Assembly: GCF_012927245.1 (NCBI RefSeq)
Contig: NZ_JABBGE010000013.1
Location: 163,627-227,626 of the forward strand
Direction: 5' to 3'
Length of the DNA stretch: 64,000 bases
DNA from: Streptomyces sp. R302
GTDB lineage: Bacteria; Actinomycetota; Actinomycetes; Streptomycetales; Streptomycetaceae
Shown: piece after piece, positions 9,875 through 18,689 of the stretch
How positions within the stretch are numbered: position 1 is the first letter of the stretch
Layout: each line of letters starts with the position of its first letter
Program-made: the position numbers and the translations under genes
The notes under the pieces: model-generated
What the model saw: only the letters and a program-made list of their open reading frames with translations
Database searches by the model: none
Told to the model about the DNA's origin: nothing

Positions 9875-11142
9875 GGGGTACGGAGACGGACCACGCGCGC
9901 GTGCTGGTCGACGCCGAGGCGGACGTACGGCCCTCGACAGCGGGGGCGGCCACCCGGCGGACGCTGCCCGCCCGTCCGGTGCTGCTGCTCGCCGGCATCG
10001 TGCTCGCCTCGCTCAACATGCGGGTCGCGCTGGCGAGCGTGGCGCCGCTGGTCGGCGAGATCGCCGGGAAATTCGGCCTGTCCTCGACGGCCGGCTCCCT
10101 CATCACCTCGATCCCGGTGCTCTTCCTGGGGCTCGGCGCGCTCGTCGCCCCGTGGCTCGGCCGCCGATTCGGCGCCGAGCGGACGGTCCTCGCCGCACTG
10201 CTGCTGCTCGCCGGCGGCATCCTGGTGCGCCTGCTGCCGTCGGTCCTGGCGCTGTACGGCGGCGGGGTCCTCGTCGGCACCGCGATCGCCCTGCTCAACG
10301 TGCTGATGCCGGGGCTGATCAAGAGGGACTTCCCGGACCGGGCGGCCGCGATGACCTCCGTCTACACGGGGGCGATGGTCGCCGGGGCCACGATCGCCGC
10401 GGCGGCGGCCGTGCCCCTGGAGGAGGCCCTCGGCGGCGGCTGGCAGGGCTCGCTCGGCTTCTGGTCGGTGCTCGCCGTCGTGGCGGCGGTGGGCTGGCTG
10501 CCCCAGGTGCTGATCGCCCGGGGCCGTACCGGGCACGAGGTACGGGCCGTCCCGGCCGCCGGTGCCGCGCCCACGCGCGTGTGGCGCTCGGCCCTCGCCT
10601 GGCAGGTGACCCTCTTCATGGGCCTGCAGTCGGTCTGGTCGTACGTGCTGATCGCCTGGATGCCGACGATCTTCACCGACCACGGGATGAGCCGCTCCGA
10701 GGCCGGTGTGGTCTTCGCCTTCAACAACCTGATCCAGATCGCCGGGGCCTTCGTGGTGCCGCTGCTCGCGGGCCGCAGGCGCAGCCAGCGCCCGCTGGTG
10801 GTGCTGGTGACGGCGATGGTCGCGGCCGGGTACGCGGGGCTGCTCGTCGCCCCGGCCGAGGGGGCGTGGCTCTGGGCCGCGGTCCTCGGCATCGGTCAGG
10901 GCGGGGCCCTGGGGCTCGCCCTGACCCTGATCGTGCTGCGGACCGGGGACGCCCCGACGGCCGCCCGGCTCTCCGGGATGGCGCAGACGGTCGGCTACCT
11001 GCTGGCCGCCGCCGGGCCGCTCGCGGCCGGGGCCCTGCACCAGGCGACCGGCTCGTGGACGGTGCCGATCACGCTGGTCCTCGGGGTGTGCGCGGCGGCC
11101 GCGGGCGTCGGCCTGCTCGCCGCCCGCGACCGTACCGTCTGA
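9871..11142 (+). CDS. MFS transporter of the CynX/NimT type
   Basis: 423 aa with about 12 hydrophobic segments. The first segment runs into SLNMRVALASVAPLVGEIAGKFGLSSTAGSLI (typical CynX/NimT opening), and WRSALAWQVTLFMGLQS begins the second half. Members move cyanate, nitroimidazole-type compounds or unknown small anions across the membrane; the substrate here cannot be assigned. GTG 9871 overlaps the regulator stop, so the pair is translationally coupled: a local regulator-exporter module. Confidence 0.9.
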   Translation: MRGTETDHARVLVDAEADVRPSTAGAATRRTLPARPVLLLAGIVLASLNMRVALASVAPLVGEIAGKFGLSSTAGSLITSIPVLFLGLGALVAPWLGRRFGAERTVLAALLLLAGGILVRLLPSVLALYGGGVLVGTAIALLNVLMPGLIKRDFPDRAAAMTSVYTGAMVAGATIAAAAAVPLEEALGGGWQGSLGFWSVLAVVAAVGWLPQVLIARGRTGHEVRAVPAAGAAPTRVWRSALAWQVTLFMGLQSVWSYVLIAWMPTIFTDHGMSRSEAGVVFAFNNLIQIAGAFVVPLLAGRRRSQRPLVVLVTAMVAAGYAGLLVAPAEGAWLWAAVLGIGQGGALGLALTLIVLRTGDAPTAARLSGMAQTVGYLLAAAGPLAAGALHQATGSWTVPITLVLGVCAAAAGVGLLAARDRTV

Positions 11143-11161
11143 GACCGACCCGGGAAGGTGT

Positions 11162-11881
11162 CTACTCCTCGCCGGCCAGCGTCAGCGTGCGCAGCTTGTG
11201 ACCGGCGAACCAGGTGGCGCCGAGGGTGACGGCGACCAGGAGGACCGTCGCCGTCGACAGGGCCACGTCCGAGCTGATCAGCCCGTCGCCGGTGACCTTC
11301 TCGGCGAGCGCCAGCGCCCACTGCTGGACGCTGAGGGTGCGGGCGCCGGCGATCAGGGAGCCGAAGAGCGCCTCCCAGACCAGGGCGTAGACGAGGCCGA
11401 TCACCACGGCGTGCCGGCTGATCGTGCCGAGCAGCAGGAAGAGCGCGCTGTAGGCGATGGAGGCGACCAGCGCTGCGACCGTGTAGGCGACGGCGACCTG
11501 CTGGCCGTTCCCGTTCAGGATGAAGCCGGCGATCAGCGTGGGCACGGCCGAGAAGGCCATGGTCACGGCGATGGCCACGATCAGCTTGGTCATGATGATC
11601 GTCGGGCGCTTCACCGGCTTGGAGAGCAGATAGACGATCGAGCCGTCGTCGATCTCCGGGCCGATCGCGCCGGTGCCCGCGATGACGCCGATCAGCGGCA
11701 CCATCGTGGCGAGCGCGAAGCCGCCGAGGAGGTCGGCCGCGACCTGGTCGTCCGCGCCGTTGATGACGCGGACGGCCGTGGCGATGAGCAGGAGCAGCCC
11801 GGGCAGGAGGAAGAGGATCGCCGCCCGGCGGCGGCCGAGGAGGGCCCGGTAGGTGAGCCGGGCGACCGTGGGGTCGTACAT
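11162..11881 (-). CDS. ABC-2 type transporter permease
   Basis: 239 aa, about six membrane segments, starting MYDPTVARLTYRALLGRRRA. An early loop has GAIGPEIDDGSIVYLLSKPVKRPTI, a common signature of ABC-2 permeases paired with EcsA/CcmA-like ATPases. It is the last gene of a four-gene operon (14676 down to 11162) and lies 16 bases after its ATPase at 11898-12809. Together they probably export a lipid-like or antimicrobial substrate; none can be named. Confidence 0.88.
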   Translation of the reverse strand: MYDPTVARLTYRALLGRRRAAILFLLPGLLLLIATAVRVINGADDQVAADLLGGFALATMVPLIGVIAGTGAIGPEIDDGSIVYLLSKPVKRPTIIMTKLIVAIAVTMAFSAVPTLIAGFILNGNGQQVAVAYTVAALVASIAYSALFLLLGTISRHAVVIGLVYALVWEALFGSLIAGARTLSVQQWALALAEKVTGDGLISSDVALSTATVLLVAVTLGATWFAGHKLRTLTLAGEE

Positions 11882-11897
11882 CGGGGTCGTGCTCCTT

Positions 11898-12809
11898 TCA
11901 GGCCGCGACGAGATACGAGAAGACGGATTCGAGGGACTCGTCGGACGGCGAGACCGTCAGCAGCCGGATCCCACGCGCGCGTGCCACCTGCGGCAGCAGT
12001 TCGGTGAACCGTCCGAAGTCGACGGCCTGGATCCGCAGTCCGCCCTCCACCGCGTCGACCTCGATGCCGGCCGTGGACGGGTCGGCGATCAGCGCGGCGG
12101 CGAGCGCCCGGTCGTCGCTGGAGCGGATCAGATAGCGGTGCGGCCGGTCGGTCATCAGGCGGCGGATCCGCCGGAAGTCGCCGGAGGCGGCGTGCCGGCC
12201 GGCGACGATCACCTCGATGTGCGAGGCGAGCTGCTCGACCTCCTCCAGGATGTGCGAGGAGAAGAGGACCGTGCGGCCCTCGGCGCCCATCCGGCGCAGC
12301 AGCTCCATGAGCTGCATCCGCTGGCGCGGGTCCATGCCGTTGAACGGCTCGTCGAGCAGCAGCACGGACGGCTCGTGGACGAGGGCCGAGGCCATCTTCA
12401 CGCGCTGCCGCATGCCCTTGCTGTACGTGGCGATCTTCCGGTCCTGCGCGTGCTCCATCTCGACGGTCGCGAGGGCCTTCTGGGCCTCCGCCGCGCCGAG
12501 GCCCTGGAGCTCCGCGTTGGCCACCACGAACTCGCGGCCGGTGAGGAAGTCGTACATCGCCTCCCGCTCGGGGACGACGCCGATGGAGCGGTAGACCGAC
12601 TCGTTGCGCCAGACCGGCTCGCCGTCGAGGGTCACCTTGCCCGTGGAGGGGTCGAGGAAGCCGCCCATCATGTTGATGAGGGTGGACTTCCCGGCGCCGT
12701 TGGGGCCGAGGAGGCCGGTCACGCCGGGGCCGATCGACATGGTGACGTCGTTGACGGCGACGACGTTGCCGAACCAGCGGGAGACGTGGTCGATGTGCAG
12801 GGTGCTCAC
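11898..12809 (-). CDS. ABC transporter ATP-binding protein
   Basis: 303 aa. Walker A is GPNGAGKST (35-43), the signature region YSKGMRQRVKMASAL, and Walker B LLLDEPFNGMDP, followed by a 90-residue C-terminal extension typical of bacitracin/EcsA-type ATPases. GTG 12809 overlaps the stop of the upstream permease gene (GTGA). It energises one of the two permeases of this operon, most likely the downstream one. Confidence 0.93.
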   Translation of the reverse strand: MSTLHIDHVSRWFGNVVAVNDVTMSIGPGVTGLLGPNGAGKSTLINMMGGFLDPSTGKVTLDGEPVWRNESVYRSIGVVPEREAMYDFLTGREFVVANAELQGLGAAEAQKALATVEMEHAQDRKIATYSKGMRQRVKMASALVHEPSVLLLDEPFNGMDPRQRMQLMELLRRMGAEGRTVLFSSHILEEVEQLASHIEVIVAGRHAASGDFRRIRRLMTDRPHRYLIRSSDDRALAAALIADPSTAGIEVDAVEGGLRIQAVDFGRFTELLPQVARARGIRLLTVSPSDESLESVFSYLVAA

Positions 12810-13708
12810 AGTCCGACCTTCCGGTAGCGGGCCATCAGGATGCCGTAGCAGCCGGCGATGAGGCCGAGGACGACCACGAGGTAGACCACGCCGGTCCCGG
12901 CCCCGACCGGCACCTCGCCGGGGAAGGAGGCGGGGGCGCCGAGGAAGGCGTTCTGCAGGCCGATGATCAGGGTGAGGGGGGAGAAGAGGCCGAGCCAGGC
13001 GATGGCGTCGGTGTTCTCGGTGGCGTAGGAGATGCCCTGGAGGGTGGAGACCGCGCCGTAGGAGATGGTGAGGACGGCGATCACCGCGGCGACGCCGAAG
13101 CCGCGGCGCGGGGTGAGCGCGGCCATGACGAGGCCGATGCCGCCGAAGAGCACCGAAAGGAGTGCGACGGAGACGAGGCCCTGGCCGAAGAGTTTGGCCT
13201 GCTCGGCGAAGTCCATCTTGGCCAGCATCGAGCCGATCCAGAGGATCAGCAGCGGGGTGACGGTGAGGATGAAGAGCGCCGAGGCCATGGCCCCGTACTT
13301 GGCGAGCACGTAGTCGACGCGCTCGATGGGGCGGGAGAAGTACAGCGGGACCGTCCGGAACCTGAGGTCGCGGGAGACCGACTGGGGGGCCTGGGAGGCC
13401 AGGTAGACGGCGATGACGAGCTGGAGGAAGATCGCGTACTGGGTGTACTCCACCGCCAGCTTGTCGGCCTTGATGTACACGGCGATCGCGACGATGATCA
13501 GCGCCGGGACGCACATCACCGCGAAGAGCAGCATCGGCAGCACCTTCGACTTGGCGCTGCGGCCCAGGCCGTACGACCCCCGCAGGGACTGCGAGAAGAG
13601 CGAGCGGCGGGCGTAGGAGCGGCCGAGCCTCGGGCCGTCGTAGGACCGGTATCCGATGTTGTGGATCCGGGTGGTGTCGGGGGCGGCCCCGGGGGCGGGG
13701 GTGCTCAT
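12806..13708 (-). CDS. ABC-2 type transporter permease
   Basis: 300 aa membrane protein with a long hydrophilic N-terminus (RIHNIGYRSYDGPRLGRSYARRSL) and about six membrane segments. LRFRTVPLYFSRPIERVDYVLAKYGA matches the coupling-helix region of ABC-2 permeases. ATG 13708 overlaps the stop of the upstream ATPase gene (ATGA) and its own stop overlaps the next ATPase start. It is the first permease of the two-transporter operon. Confidence 0.9.
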   Translation of the reverse strand: MSTPAPGAAPDTTRIHNIGYRSYDGPRLGRSYARRSLFSQSLRGSYGLGRSAKSKVLPMLLFAVMCVPALIIVAIAVYIKADKLAVEYTQYAIFLQLVIAVYLASQAPQSVSRDLRFRTVPLYFSRPIERVDYVLAKYGAMASALFILTVTPLLILWIGSMLAKMDFAEQAKLFGQGLVSVALLSVLFGGIGLVMAALTPRRGFGVAAVIAVLTISYGAVSTLQGISYATENTDAIAWLGLFSPLTLIIGLQNAFLGAPASFPGEVPVGAGTGVVYLVVVLGLIAGCYGILMARYRKVGL

Positions 13709-14676
13709 CGGGCCTTGACCTCCTCGTGCTGCGCGGCTGCCTCGGGACGGAAGACCTCGGCGATGTGGTGGCGGCGCTGCTCCATGCGGACCAGGCCGAG
13801 CCCGAGGCCGGCGACGGTGTCGCGCACCAGGTCGTACGTCTCCTCGCCGGGGGCCTCCAGGAGGAGGATGTGGCCGGCGCCGGGCAGGCCGTCCTCCACG
13901 CCCGCGTGCAGGGTGACGCCGGCGGTGGTGAGGGCCGCGCGGAGGGCCGCGGTGCCGTCCGGGTGGGCGTCGGAGTCGGTGACCTCGACCGCCAGGGTCG
14001 TGGTGGTGCGGGTGAAGTCGCTGGTGGAGCTGGACCGCAGCAGTTTGCCGCCGTCGATGACGACGACGTGGTCGCAGGTCCGCTCCAGCTCGCCGAGGAG
14101 GTGGGAGGTGACGAGCACGGAGATGCCGAAGTCGGTCCAGACGCGGCGGATCAGGCCGAGCATCTCGTCCCGGCCGACCGGGTCGAGGCCGTTCGTCGGC
14201 TCGTCGAGGAGGACCAGCTTGGGGTCGTGGACCAGGGCCTGGGCCAGCTTCACCCGCTGCTTCATGCCAGTCGAGTAGCCGCCGATGGGGCGGTAGCGCT
14301 CCTCGTACAGGCCGACGTGGCGCAGGGTGTCGGCCGTCCGCTCGCGGGCGGCGGTCGGCGGCAGGCCGGACATCCGCGCCATGTGGACGACGAACTCGGT
14401 GGCCGAGACGTCCGGCGGCAGGCAGTCGTGCTCGGGCATGTACCCGACCCGCTCGCGGATCTCGGGGCCGTGCTTCGAGACGTCGAGGCCCAGGACCTCG
14501 GCGCTGCCCTCCGTGGCGGGGGAGAGGCCGAGCAGGATCTTGATCATCGTGGACTTGCCGGCTCCGTTGGCACCCACCAGTCCGGTCACACCGGGCCCGA
14601 TGTCCAGGGAGAGCCGGTCGAGAGCGGTCACCCGGGGGAACCGCTTGCTGAGGCTTTCGGTGGCGATCACAGTCAC
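13705..14676 (-). CDS. ABC transporter ATP-binding protein
   Basis: 323 aa, first gene of the operon. Walker A is GANGAGKST (35-43), signature YSTGMKQRVKLAQAL, Walker B LVLLDEPTNGLDP. The start is the GTG at 14676 (VTVIATESLSKRF); a second GTG two codons later is possible. The long upstream open frame has no homology and crosses the divergent promoter region. It differs enough from the second ATPase to suggest that the operon encodes two heteromeric systems, or one complex with two ATPases. Confidence 0.92.
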   Translation of the reverse strand: MTVIATESLSKRFPRVTALDRLSLDIGPGVTGLVGANGAGKSTMIKILLGLSPATEGSAEVLGLDVSKHGPEIRERVGYMPEHDCLPPDVSATEFVVHMARMSGLPPTAARERTADTLRHVGLYEERYRPIGGYSTGMKQRVKLAQALVHDPKLVLLDEPTNGLDPVGRDEMLGLIRRVWTDFGISVLVTSHLLGELERTCDHVVVIDGGKLLRSSSTSDFTRTTTTLAVEVTDSDAHPDGTAALRAALTTAGVTLHAGVEDGLPGAGHILLLEAPGEETYDLVRDTVAGLGLGLVRMEQRRHHIAEVFRPEAAAQHEEVKAR

Positions 14677-14918
14677 GCTTCGACGGTAGTGGCGCGCGCC
14701 ACAGCCGTCGTCAGCCCTACGGATCGATCCCTCTCCGACTTCCGGCGTACGAACCCTGAGGGGTGTCGCGACGAAAGTCGTCGCGGCCTCCGGGACGGAG
14801 TTTTCCACAGGGTCTCGTACACACCCCTTGACGTAGCCGCCGAGCATTGTCACATTCATCGGTGTCAAGTTACGGACGCGTAGGGCGACCAAGCGCTCAC
14901 ACGGGACGGGCGGGTGGC

Positions 14919-15764
14919 ATGACCTCAGCAGTGGCAAGCGAACTGACCGCGGAACTACGGGGGTTCAGGGAAGTACAGCAGCTCTCCTACGCCTGCGCGG
15001 AGGCGGTCGCGGCCCAGCTGAGGCCGGGCGTGACCGAGCGCGAGGCGGCGCGGATGCAGCGCGAGTGGCTGTACGAGCGCGGGGTGAAGGACTGGTTCCA
15101 CCGCCCCTTCGCCTGGTTCGGGGACCGCACCGCCTTCGTCGACTTCAGGATCCCCCTGCAGTTCTTCCCCACCGACAAGCGCCTGGAGCCGGGGATGCCG
15201 TTCATCCTCGACATGGCGCCCGTCTACAAGGGGTACACGGCCGACATCGGCTACAGCGGCTGCCTCGGCCTCAACCCGCTGCACGACAAGCTCCTCGCCG
15301 ATCTGCGCGAGCACCGCGAGCTGATCCTCCGCGAGGTGCGCGAGCGGCGCAGCCTGCGCGAGATATACGAGGACGTGGACCGGCTCATGGTCCGCCAGGG
15401 GTACGCCAACCGGCACCGGGCCTATCCCTTCGGCGTGATCGCCCACAAGATCGACCGGGTGCGGGAGCGGCGGTTCGCCCCCACCCTGTTCGGCTTCGGC
15501 ACCCAGTCCCTCAAGGGGCTGCTGAGCGACGCCGTGCACGGCCACCGGGACGGCTGGTCGCCGCTCTGGTCCCCCTACAAGTTCTCCGACCACCCGCCCA
15601 CGCCGGGCCTCTGGGCGGTCGAGCCGCACCTCGGATTCCGGGGGACGGGCGCGAAGTTCGAGGAGATCCTGGTCGTCACCGACTCCAGGGACCCCGAGCA
15701 GAGCGCGTTCTGGCTGGACGACGACCTGCCGCACGTGCGGCGGTGGAACGAAGGAGCGGTGTGA
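14919..15764 (+). CDS. M24-family (creatinase/aminopeptidase P fold) metallopeptidase-like protein
   Basis: 281 aa pita-bread fold enzyme. All five expected metal ligands are visible: Asp in FILDMAPVYKG, Asp in YTADIGYSG, His in VIAHKIDR, Glu in WAVEPHLG and Glu in KFEEILVV. It is shorter than prolidases because the N-terminal creatinase domain is missing. The substrate is unknown; peptidase or C-N hydrolase action is inferred from the fold. ATG 14919 precedes the conserved part; an in-frame GTG at 14847 would add 24 residues without homology. The TGA stop shares a base with the ATG of the next gene, so the two proteins are co-translated. Confidence 0.85.
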   Translation: MTSAVASELTAELRGFREVQQLSYACAEAVAAQLRPGVTEREAARMQREWLYERGVKDWFHRPFAWFGDRTAFVDFRIPLQFFPTDKRLEPGMPFILDMAPVYKGYTADIGYSGCLGLNPLHDKLLADLREHRELILREVRERRSLREIYEDVDRLMVRQGYANRHRAYPFGVIAHKIDRVRERRFAPTLFGFGTQSLKGLLSDAVHGHRDGWSPLWSPYKFSDHPPTPGLWAVEPHLGFRGTGAKFEEILVVTDSRDPEQSAFWLDDDLPHVRRWNEGAV

Positions 15765-17563
15765 TGGCGGGCGCGGGACTCAAGGGGGCGCGGGAGCGCC
15801 GGGTCCGTACGGGCGGGATCGAGCTGTGCGTCGCCGAGCTCGGCGACGCCGACCGGCCGACGGTGCTGCTCGTGCACGGCTACCCGGACTCGAAGGAGGT
15901 CTGGTCGGAGGTCGCGGTGCGGCTCGCGGAGGAGTTCCACGTCGTGCTGTACGACGTGCGGGGCCACGGGCGTTCGACGGCGCCCGCGCCGCTGCGCGGC
16001 GGCTTCACCCTGGAGAAGCTGACCGACGACTTCCTCGCCGTCGCCGACGCGGTCAGCCCGGACCGGCCGGTCCACCTCGTCGGGCACGACTGGGGCTCGG
16101 TGCAGTCGTGGGAGTTCGTCACCGTGCCGCGCACCGAGGGCAGGATCGCCTCCTTCACCTCCATGTCGGGCCCGTCGCTCGACCACTTCGGGCACTGGAT
16201 CAAGAGCCGGATGACCCGTCCCACCCCGCGCCGGGTCGGACAGCTCCTCGGCCAGGGAGCCAAGTCCTGGTACGTGTACATGCTGCACACCCCGGTCCTG
16301 CCGGAGCTGGCGTGGCGCGGCCCCCTCGGCAAGCGCTGGCCGAAGCTCCTGGAGCGGATCGAGAAGATCCCGGCCGGCGACTACCCGACGGCCTCGCTGC
16401 CCTCCGACGCGGCCACCGGCGCCTGGCTCTACCGGGACAACGTCCGGGCGCGCCTCTCCCGGCCGCGCCCCGACGCCTTCGCGCACGCGCCCGTGCAGCT
16501 GATCACCCCGACCGGGGACGCCTTCCTCTCCGAGCGGCTCTACGACGACCTGGGCGCCTGGGTGCCGGAGCTCACCCGGCGCACCCTGCCCGCCAAGCAC
16601 TGGGTGCCGCGCACCCGACCCGACCAACTGGCCGCGTGGATCACGGACTTCGTCCGCACCCACGAGGAGCCGGAGATGCGGGCGCCCCGGCCGGTGGCGG
16701 AGTCGACCGCGAAGAGCGGTGTGAAGCCGGCGTACGCGGAGCGGTTCGGCGGCCAGCTGGTGCTGGTCACCGGCGCCGCCAGCGGCATCGGGCGGGCCAC
16801 CGCCTTCGCCTTCGCGGAGGCCGGGGCCCGGGTCGTCGCGGTCGACCGGGACGCCGAGGGCGCGGCCAGGACGGCCGAGATGGCACGGCTGATCGGCGCC
16901 CCGGAGGCATGGGGCGAGGCGGTGGACGTCTCCGACGAGCAGGCGATGGAGAAGCTGGCGGCCCGGGTGGCCGACGAGTACGGCATCGTCGACGTCCTCG
17001 TCAACAACGCGGGGATCGGCCTCACCGGCTCCTTCTTCGAGACGACCGGAGAGGAGTGGAAGCGGGTCCTGGACGTCAACCTGTGGGGTGTGATCCACGG
17101 TTGCCGGGTGTTCGGGGCGCAGATGGTGGCCCGCGGCCAGGGCGGCCACATCGTCAACACCGCCTCGGCGGCGGCCTTCCAGCCCTCGCGGGCGCTGCCG
17201 GCGTACAGCACCTCGAAGGCGGCGGTGCTGATGCTCAGCGAGTGCCTGCGGGCCGAACTGGCGGACCGGTCCATCGGGGTCAGCGCGATCTGCCCCGGGA
17301 TCGTCAACACCAACATCACCGCGACCGCCCGCTTCGCCGGCGTCACGGACGCGGCGGAGGAGAAGCGGCGGCAGCAGAAGGCCTCGCGGCTGTACGGGCT
17401 GCGGAACTACCCGCCGGAGAAGGTGGCGGACGCGATCCTGGACGCGGTGCTGCACGACCGGGCGGTCGTGCCGGTCACGCCGGAGGCGCGGGGCGCCCAC
17501 GCCCTGTCCCGGCTGGCCCCGGGCGCGCTGCGCGCCCTGGCCCGCTGGCAGCCGCCGGCGTAA
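15764..17563 (+). CDS. Alpha/beta hydrolase-short-chain dehydrogenase fusion (EphD-like)
   Basis: 599 aa bifunctional protein. Residues about 15-300 form an epoxide-hydrolase-like alpha/beta hydrolase: LLVHGYPDS oxyanion region, nucleophile Asp in VGHDWGSVQ, acid Asp in TPTGDAFLSE, and His in AKHWVP. Residues about 325-590 form a classical SDR: TGAASGIGRA cofactor motif, NNAG, Ser in NTASAAA and YSTSK (Tyr-x-x-x-Lys). The order matches mycobacterial EphD, which has been linked to mycolic acid modification; Streptomyces lacks mycolates, so the substrate must differ. Coupled to the M24-type gene just upstream and followed by a MerR-like regulator. Confidence 0.9.
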   Translation: MAGAGLKGARERRVRTGGIELCVAELGDADRPTVLLVHGYPDSKEVWSEVAVRLAEEFHVVLYDVRGHGRSTAPAPLRGGFTLEKLTDDFLAVADAVSPDRPVHLVGHDWGSVQSWEFVTVPRTEGRIASFTSMSGPSLDHFGHWIKSRMTRPTPRRVGQLLGQGAKSWYVYMLHTPVLPELAWRGPLGKRWPKLLERIEKIPAGDYPTASLPSDAATGAWLYRDNVRARLSRPRPDAFAHAPVQLITPTGDAFLSERLYDDLGAWVPELTRRTLPAKHWVPRTRPDQLAAWITDFVRTHEEPEMRAPRPVAESTAKSGVKPAYAERFGGQLVLVTGAASGIGRATAFAFAEAGARVVAVDRDAEGAARTAEMARLIGAPEAWGEAVDVSDEQAMEKLAARVADEYGIVDVLVNNAGIGLTGSFFETTGEEWKRVLDVNLWGVIHGCRVFGAQMVARGQGGHIVNTASAAAFQPSRALPAYSTSKAAVLMLSECLRAELADRSIGVSAICPGIVNTNITATARFAGVTDAAEEKRRQQKASRLYGLRNYPPEKVADAILDAVLHDRAVVPVTPEARGAHALSRLAPGALRALARWQPPA

Positions 17564-17651
17564 CGGCGGGGAGCCCGGGCGGGCGGTCGGTCGTACGATC
17601 CCTCGCAGCAGGGCCCCGCGCGGGGTGGAACGATCGGCCGGTGGGAGCGGG

Positions 17652-18593
17652 ATGTCCGAGCAGTCAGCAGTGCGAGCGGAGTACCGGATCGAGGACCTCG
17701 CCCATCACAGCGGGGCCACGGTCCGGACCATCCGCGCCTACCAGGACCGCGGCCTGCTGCCCCGCCCGGAGCGGCGGGGCAGGGCGAACGTGTACGGGGA
17801 CAGCCATCTGGCCCGGCTGCGCCAGATCGCCGACCTCCTCGACCGGGGCTACACGCTGGCCTCGATCAAGGAGCTCCTCGACGCGTGGGACACCGGCCGG
17901 GGGCTCGGCGGGGTGCTCGGGCTCGTCGCGGAGGTCCAGGGGCCGTGGACGGACGAGGAGGCGGCCCGGATCTCCCGCGCGGAGCTCGACGCCCGCTTCG
18001 GCGGCGACCCGGACGAGGACGCCGTGCGGGAGGCGGTCGAGCTCGGCGTCCTGGAGCGGATCCCGGGCCGGGAGGCCGAGGAGTACCTGGTCCCCAGCCC
18101 ACAAGAGCTGACGGTGGCCGTGGAGTTGCACGCGGCGGGGGTGCCGCTCTCCGCGATCACCGGTCATCTGAGGGAACTTCGGGAGCAGGTCGAGCACATA
18201 GCGTCCCGTTTCCTGGAGTTCACCACCGAGCACGTCTTCGCCCGCTATCTGGAGCACCGGCCGCCGACGGACTCCGACGCGGCCGAGGCGGCGACGATGG
18301 TACGGCGCCTCCGCCCGCTCGCCCAGCAGACGGTGGACGCCGAACTGGCCCGCGCCATGCGGATCCTGGCGACCCGTCACCTCCAGATCCACCTCTCGCC
18401 CGAGGGTCCGCCGCCGAGGGACGACGAGCCGCGCCCGGTGCCGATCCCGGCGGACACGATCAGGGCCGTACAGGCGCTCGTTGGCCCGGAGGCCGTCGCG
18501 GCGTTCCTGACGGCGGCGGCCGAACGCGAGGTCAACAAAAGGACATTGGATACATTGACGCTAAATGCCATCAATTCCCCCACTGTTCAATAA
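17652..18593 (+). CDS. MerR-family transcriptional regulator
   Basis: 313 aa. An N-terminal MerR helix-turn-helix and wing (YRIEDLAHHSGATVRTIRAY then GRANVYGDSHLARL) is followed by a dimerisation helix and a long helical effector domain of unknown ligand; no cysteine metal site is seen. ATG 17652 follows a GGGAGCGGG site. The gap of 88 bases after the EphD-like gene permits co-transcription, so it may control the M24-EphD pair. The last 20 codons (AAA, AGG, ACA, TTG, CTA, AAT) depart sharply from the codon use of the rest and continue into an AT-rich DnaA-box region. Confidence 0.88.
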   Translation: MSEQSAVRAEYRIEDLAHHSGATVRTIRAYQDRGLLPRPERRGRANVYGDSHLARLRQIADLLDRGYTLASIKELLDAWDTGRGLGGVLGLVAEVQGPWTDEEAARISRAELDARFGGDPDEDAVREAVELGVLERIPGREAEEYLVPSPQELTVAVELHAAGVPLSAITGHLRELREQVEHIASRFLEFTTEHVFARYLEHRPPTDSDAAEAATMVRRLRPLAQQTVDAELARAMRILATRHLQIHLSPEGPPPRDDEPRPVPIPADTIRAVQALVGPEAVAAFLTAAAEREVNKRTLDTLTLNAINSPTVQ

Positions 18594-18689
18594 ACCACTT
18601 GATTCCCCAGGGTAGTTGTCCACAGAATCCTCAACTGGCTTGTGGATAACTCATGTTGGCTGTGGATCAAACCTGAACGGGGAAGAACG
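18594..18689. promoter_or_regulatory. Three-box DnaA cluster upstream of kptA
   Basis: Within 54 bases lie TTGTCCACA (18616-18624, perfect Streptomyces-type box), the complement of TTATCCACA (18641-18649, perfect) and TGTGGATCA (18661-18669, one mismatch). An unusually AT-rich stretch, about 18532-18610, lies immediately to the left. The kptA start codon is only 21 bases beyond the third box, so DnaA binding would also cover the kptA promoter or leader. Confidence 0.75.

Noticed and set aside
18532..18593. Frameshift at the 3' end of the MerR gene
   Set aside because: The codon-use change is abrupt but the frame is open and AT-rich intergenic DNA continues after it; a shifted stop extending into the gap explains it as well.
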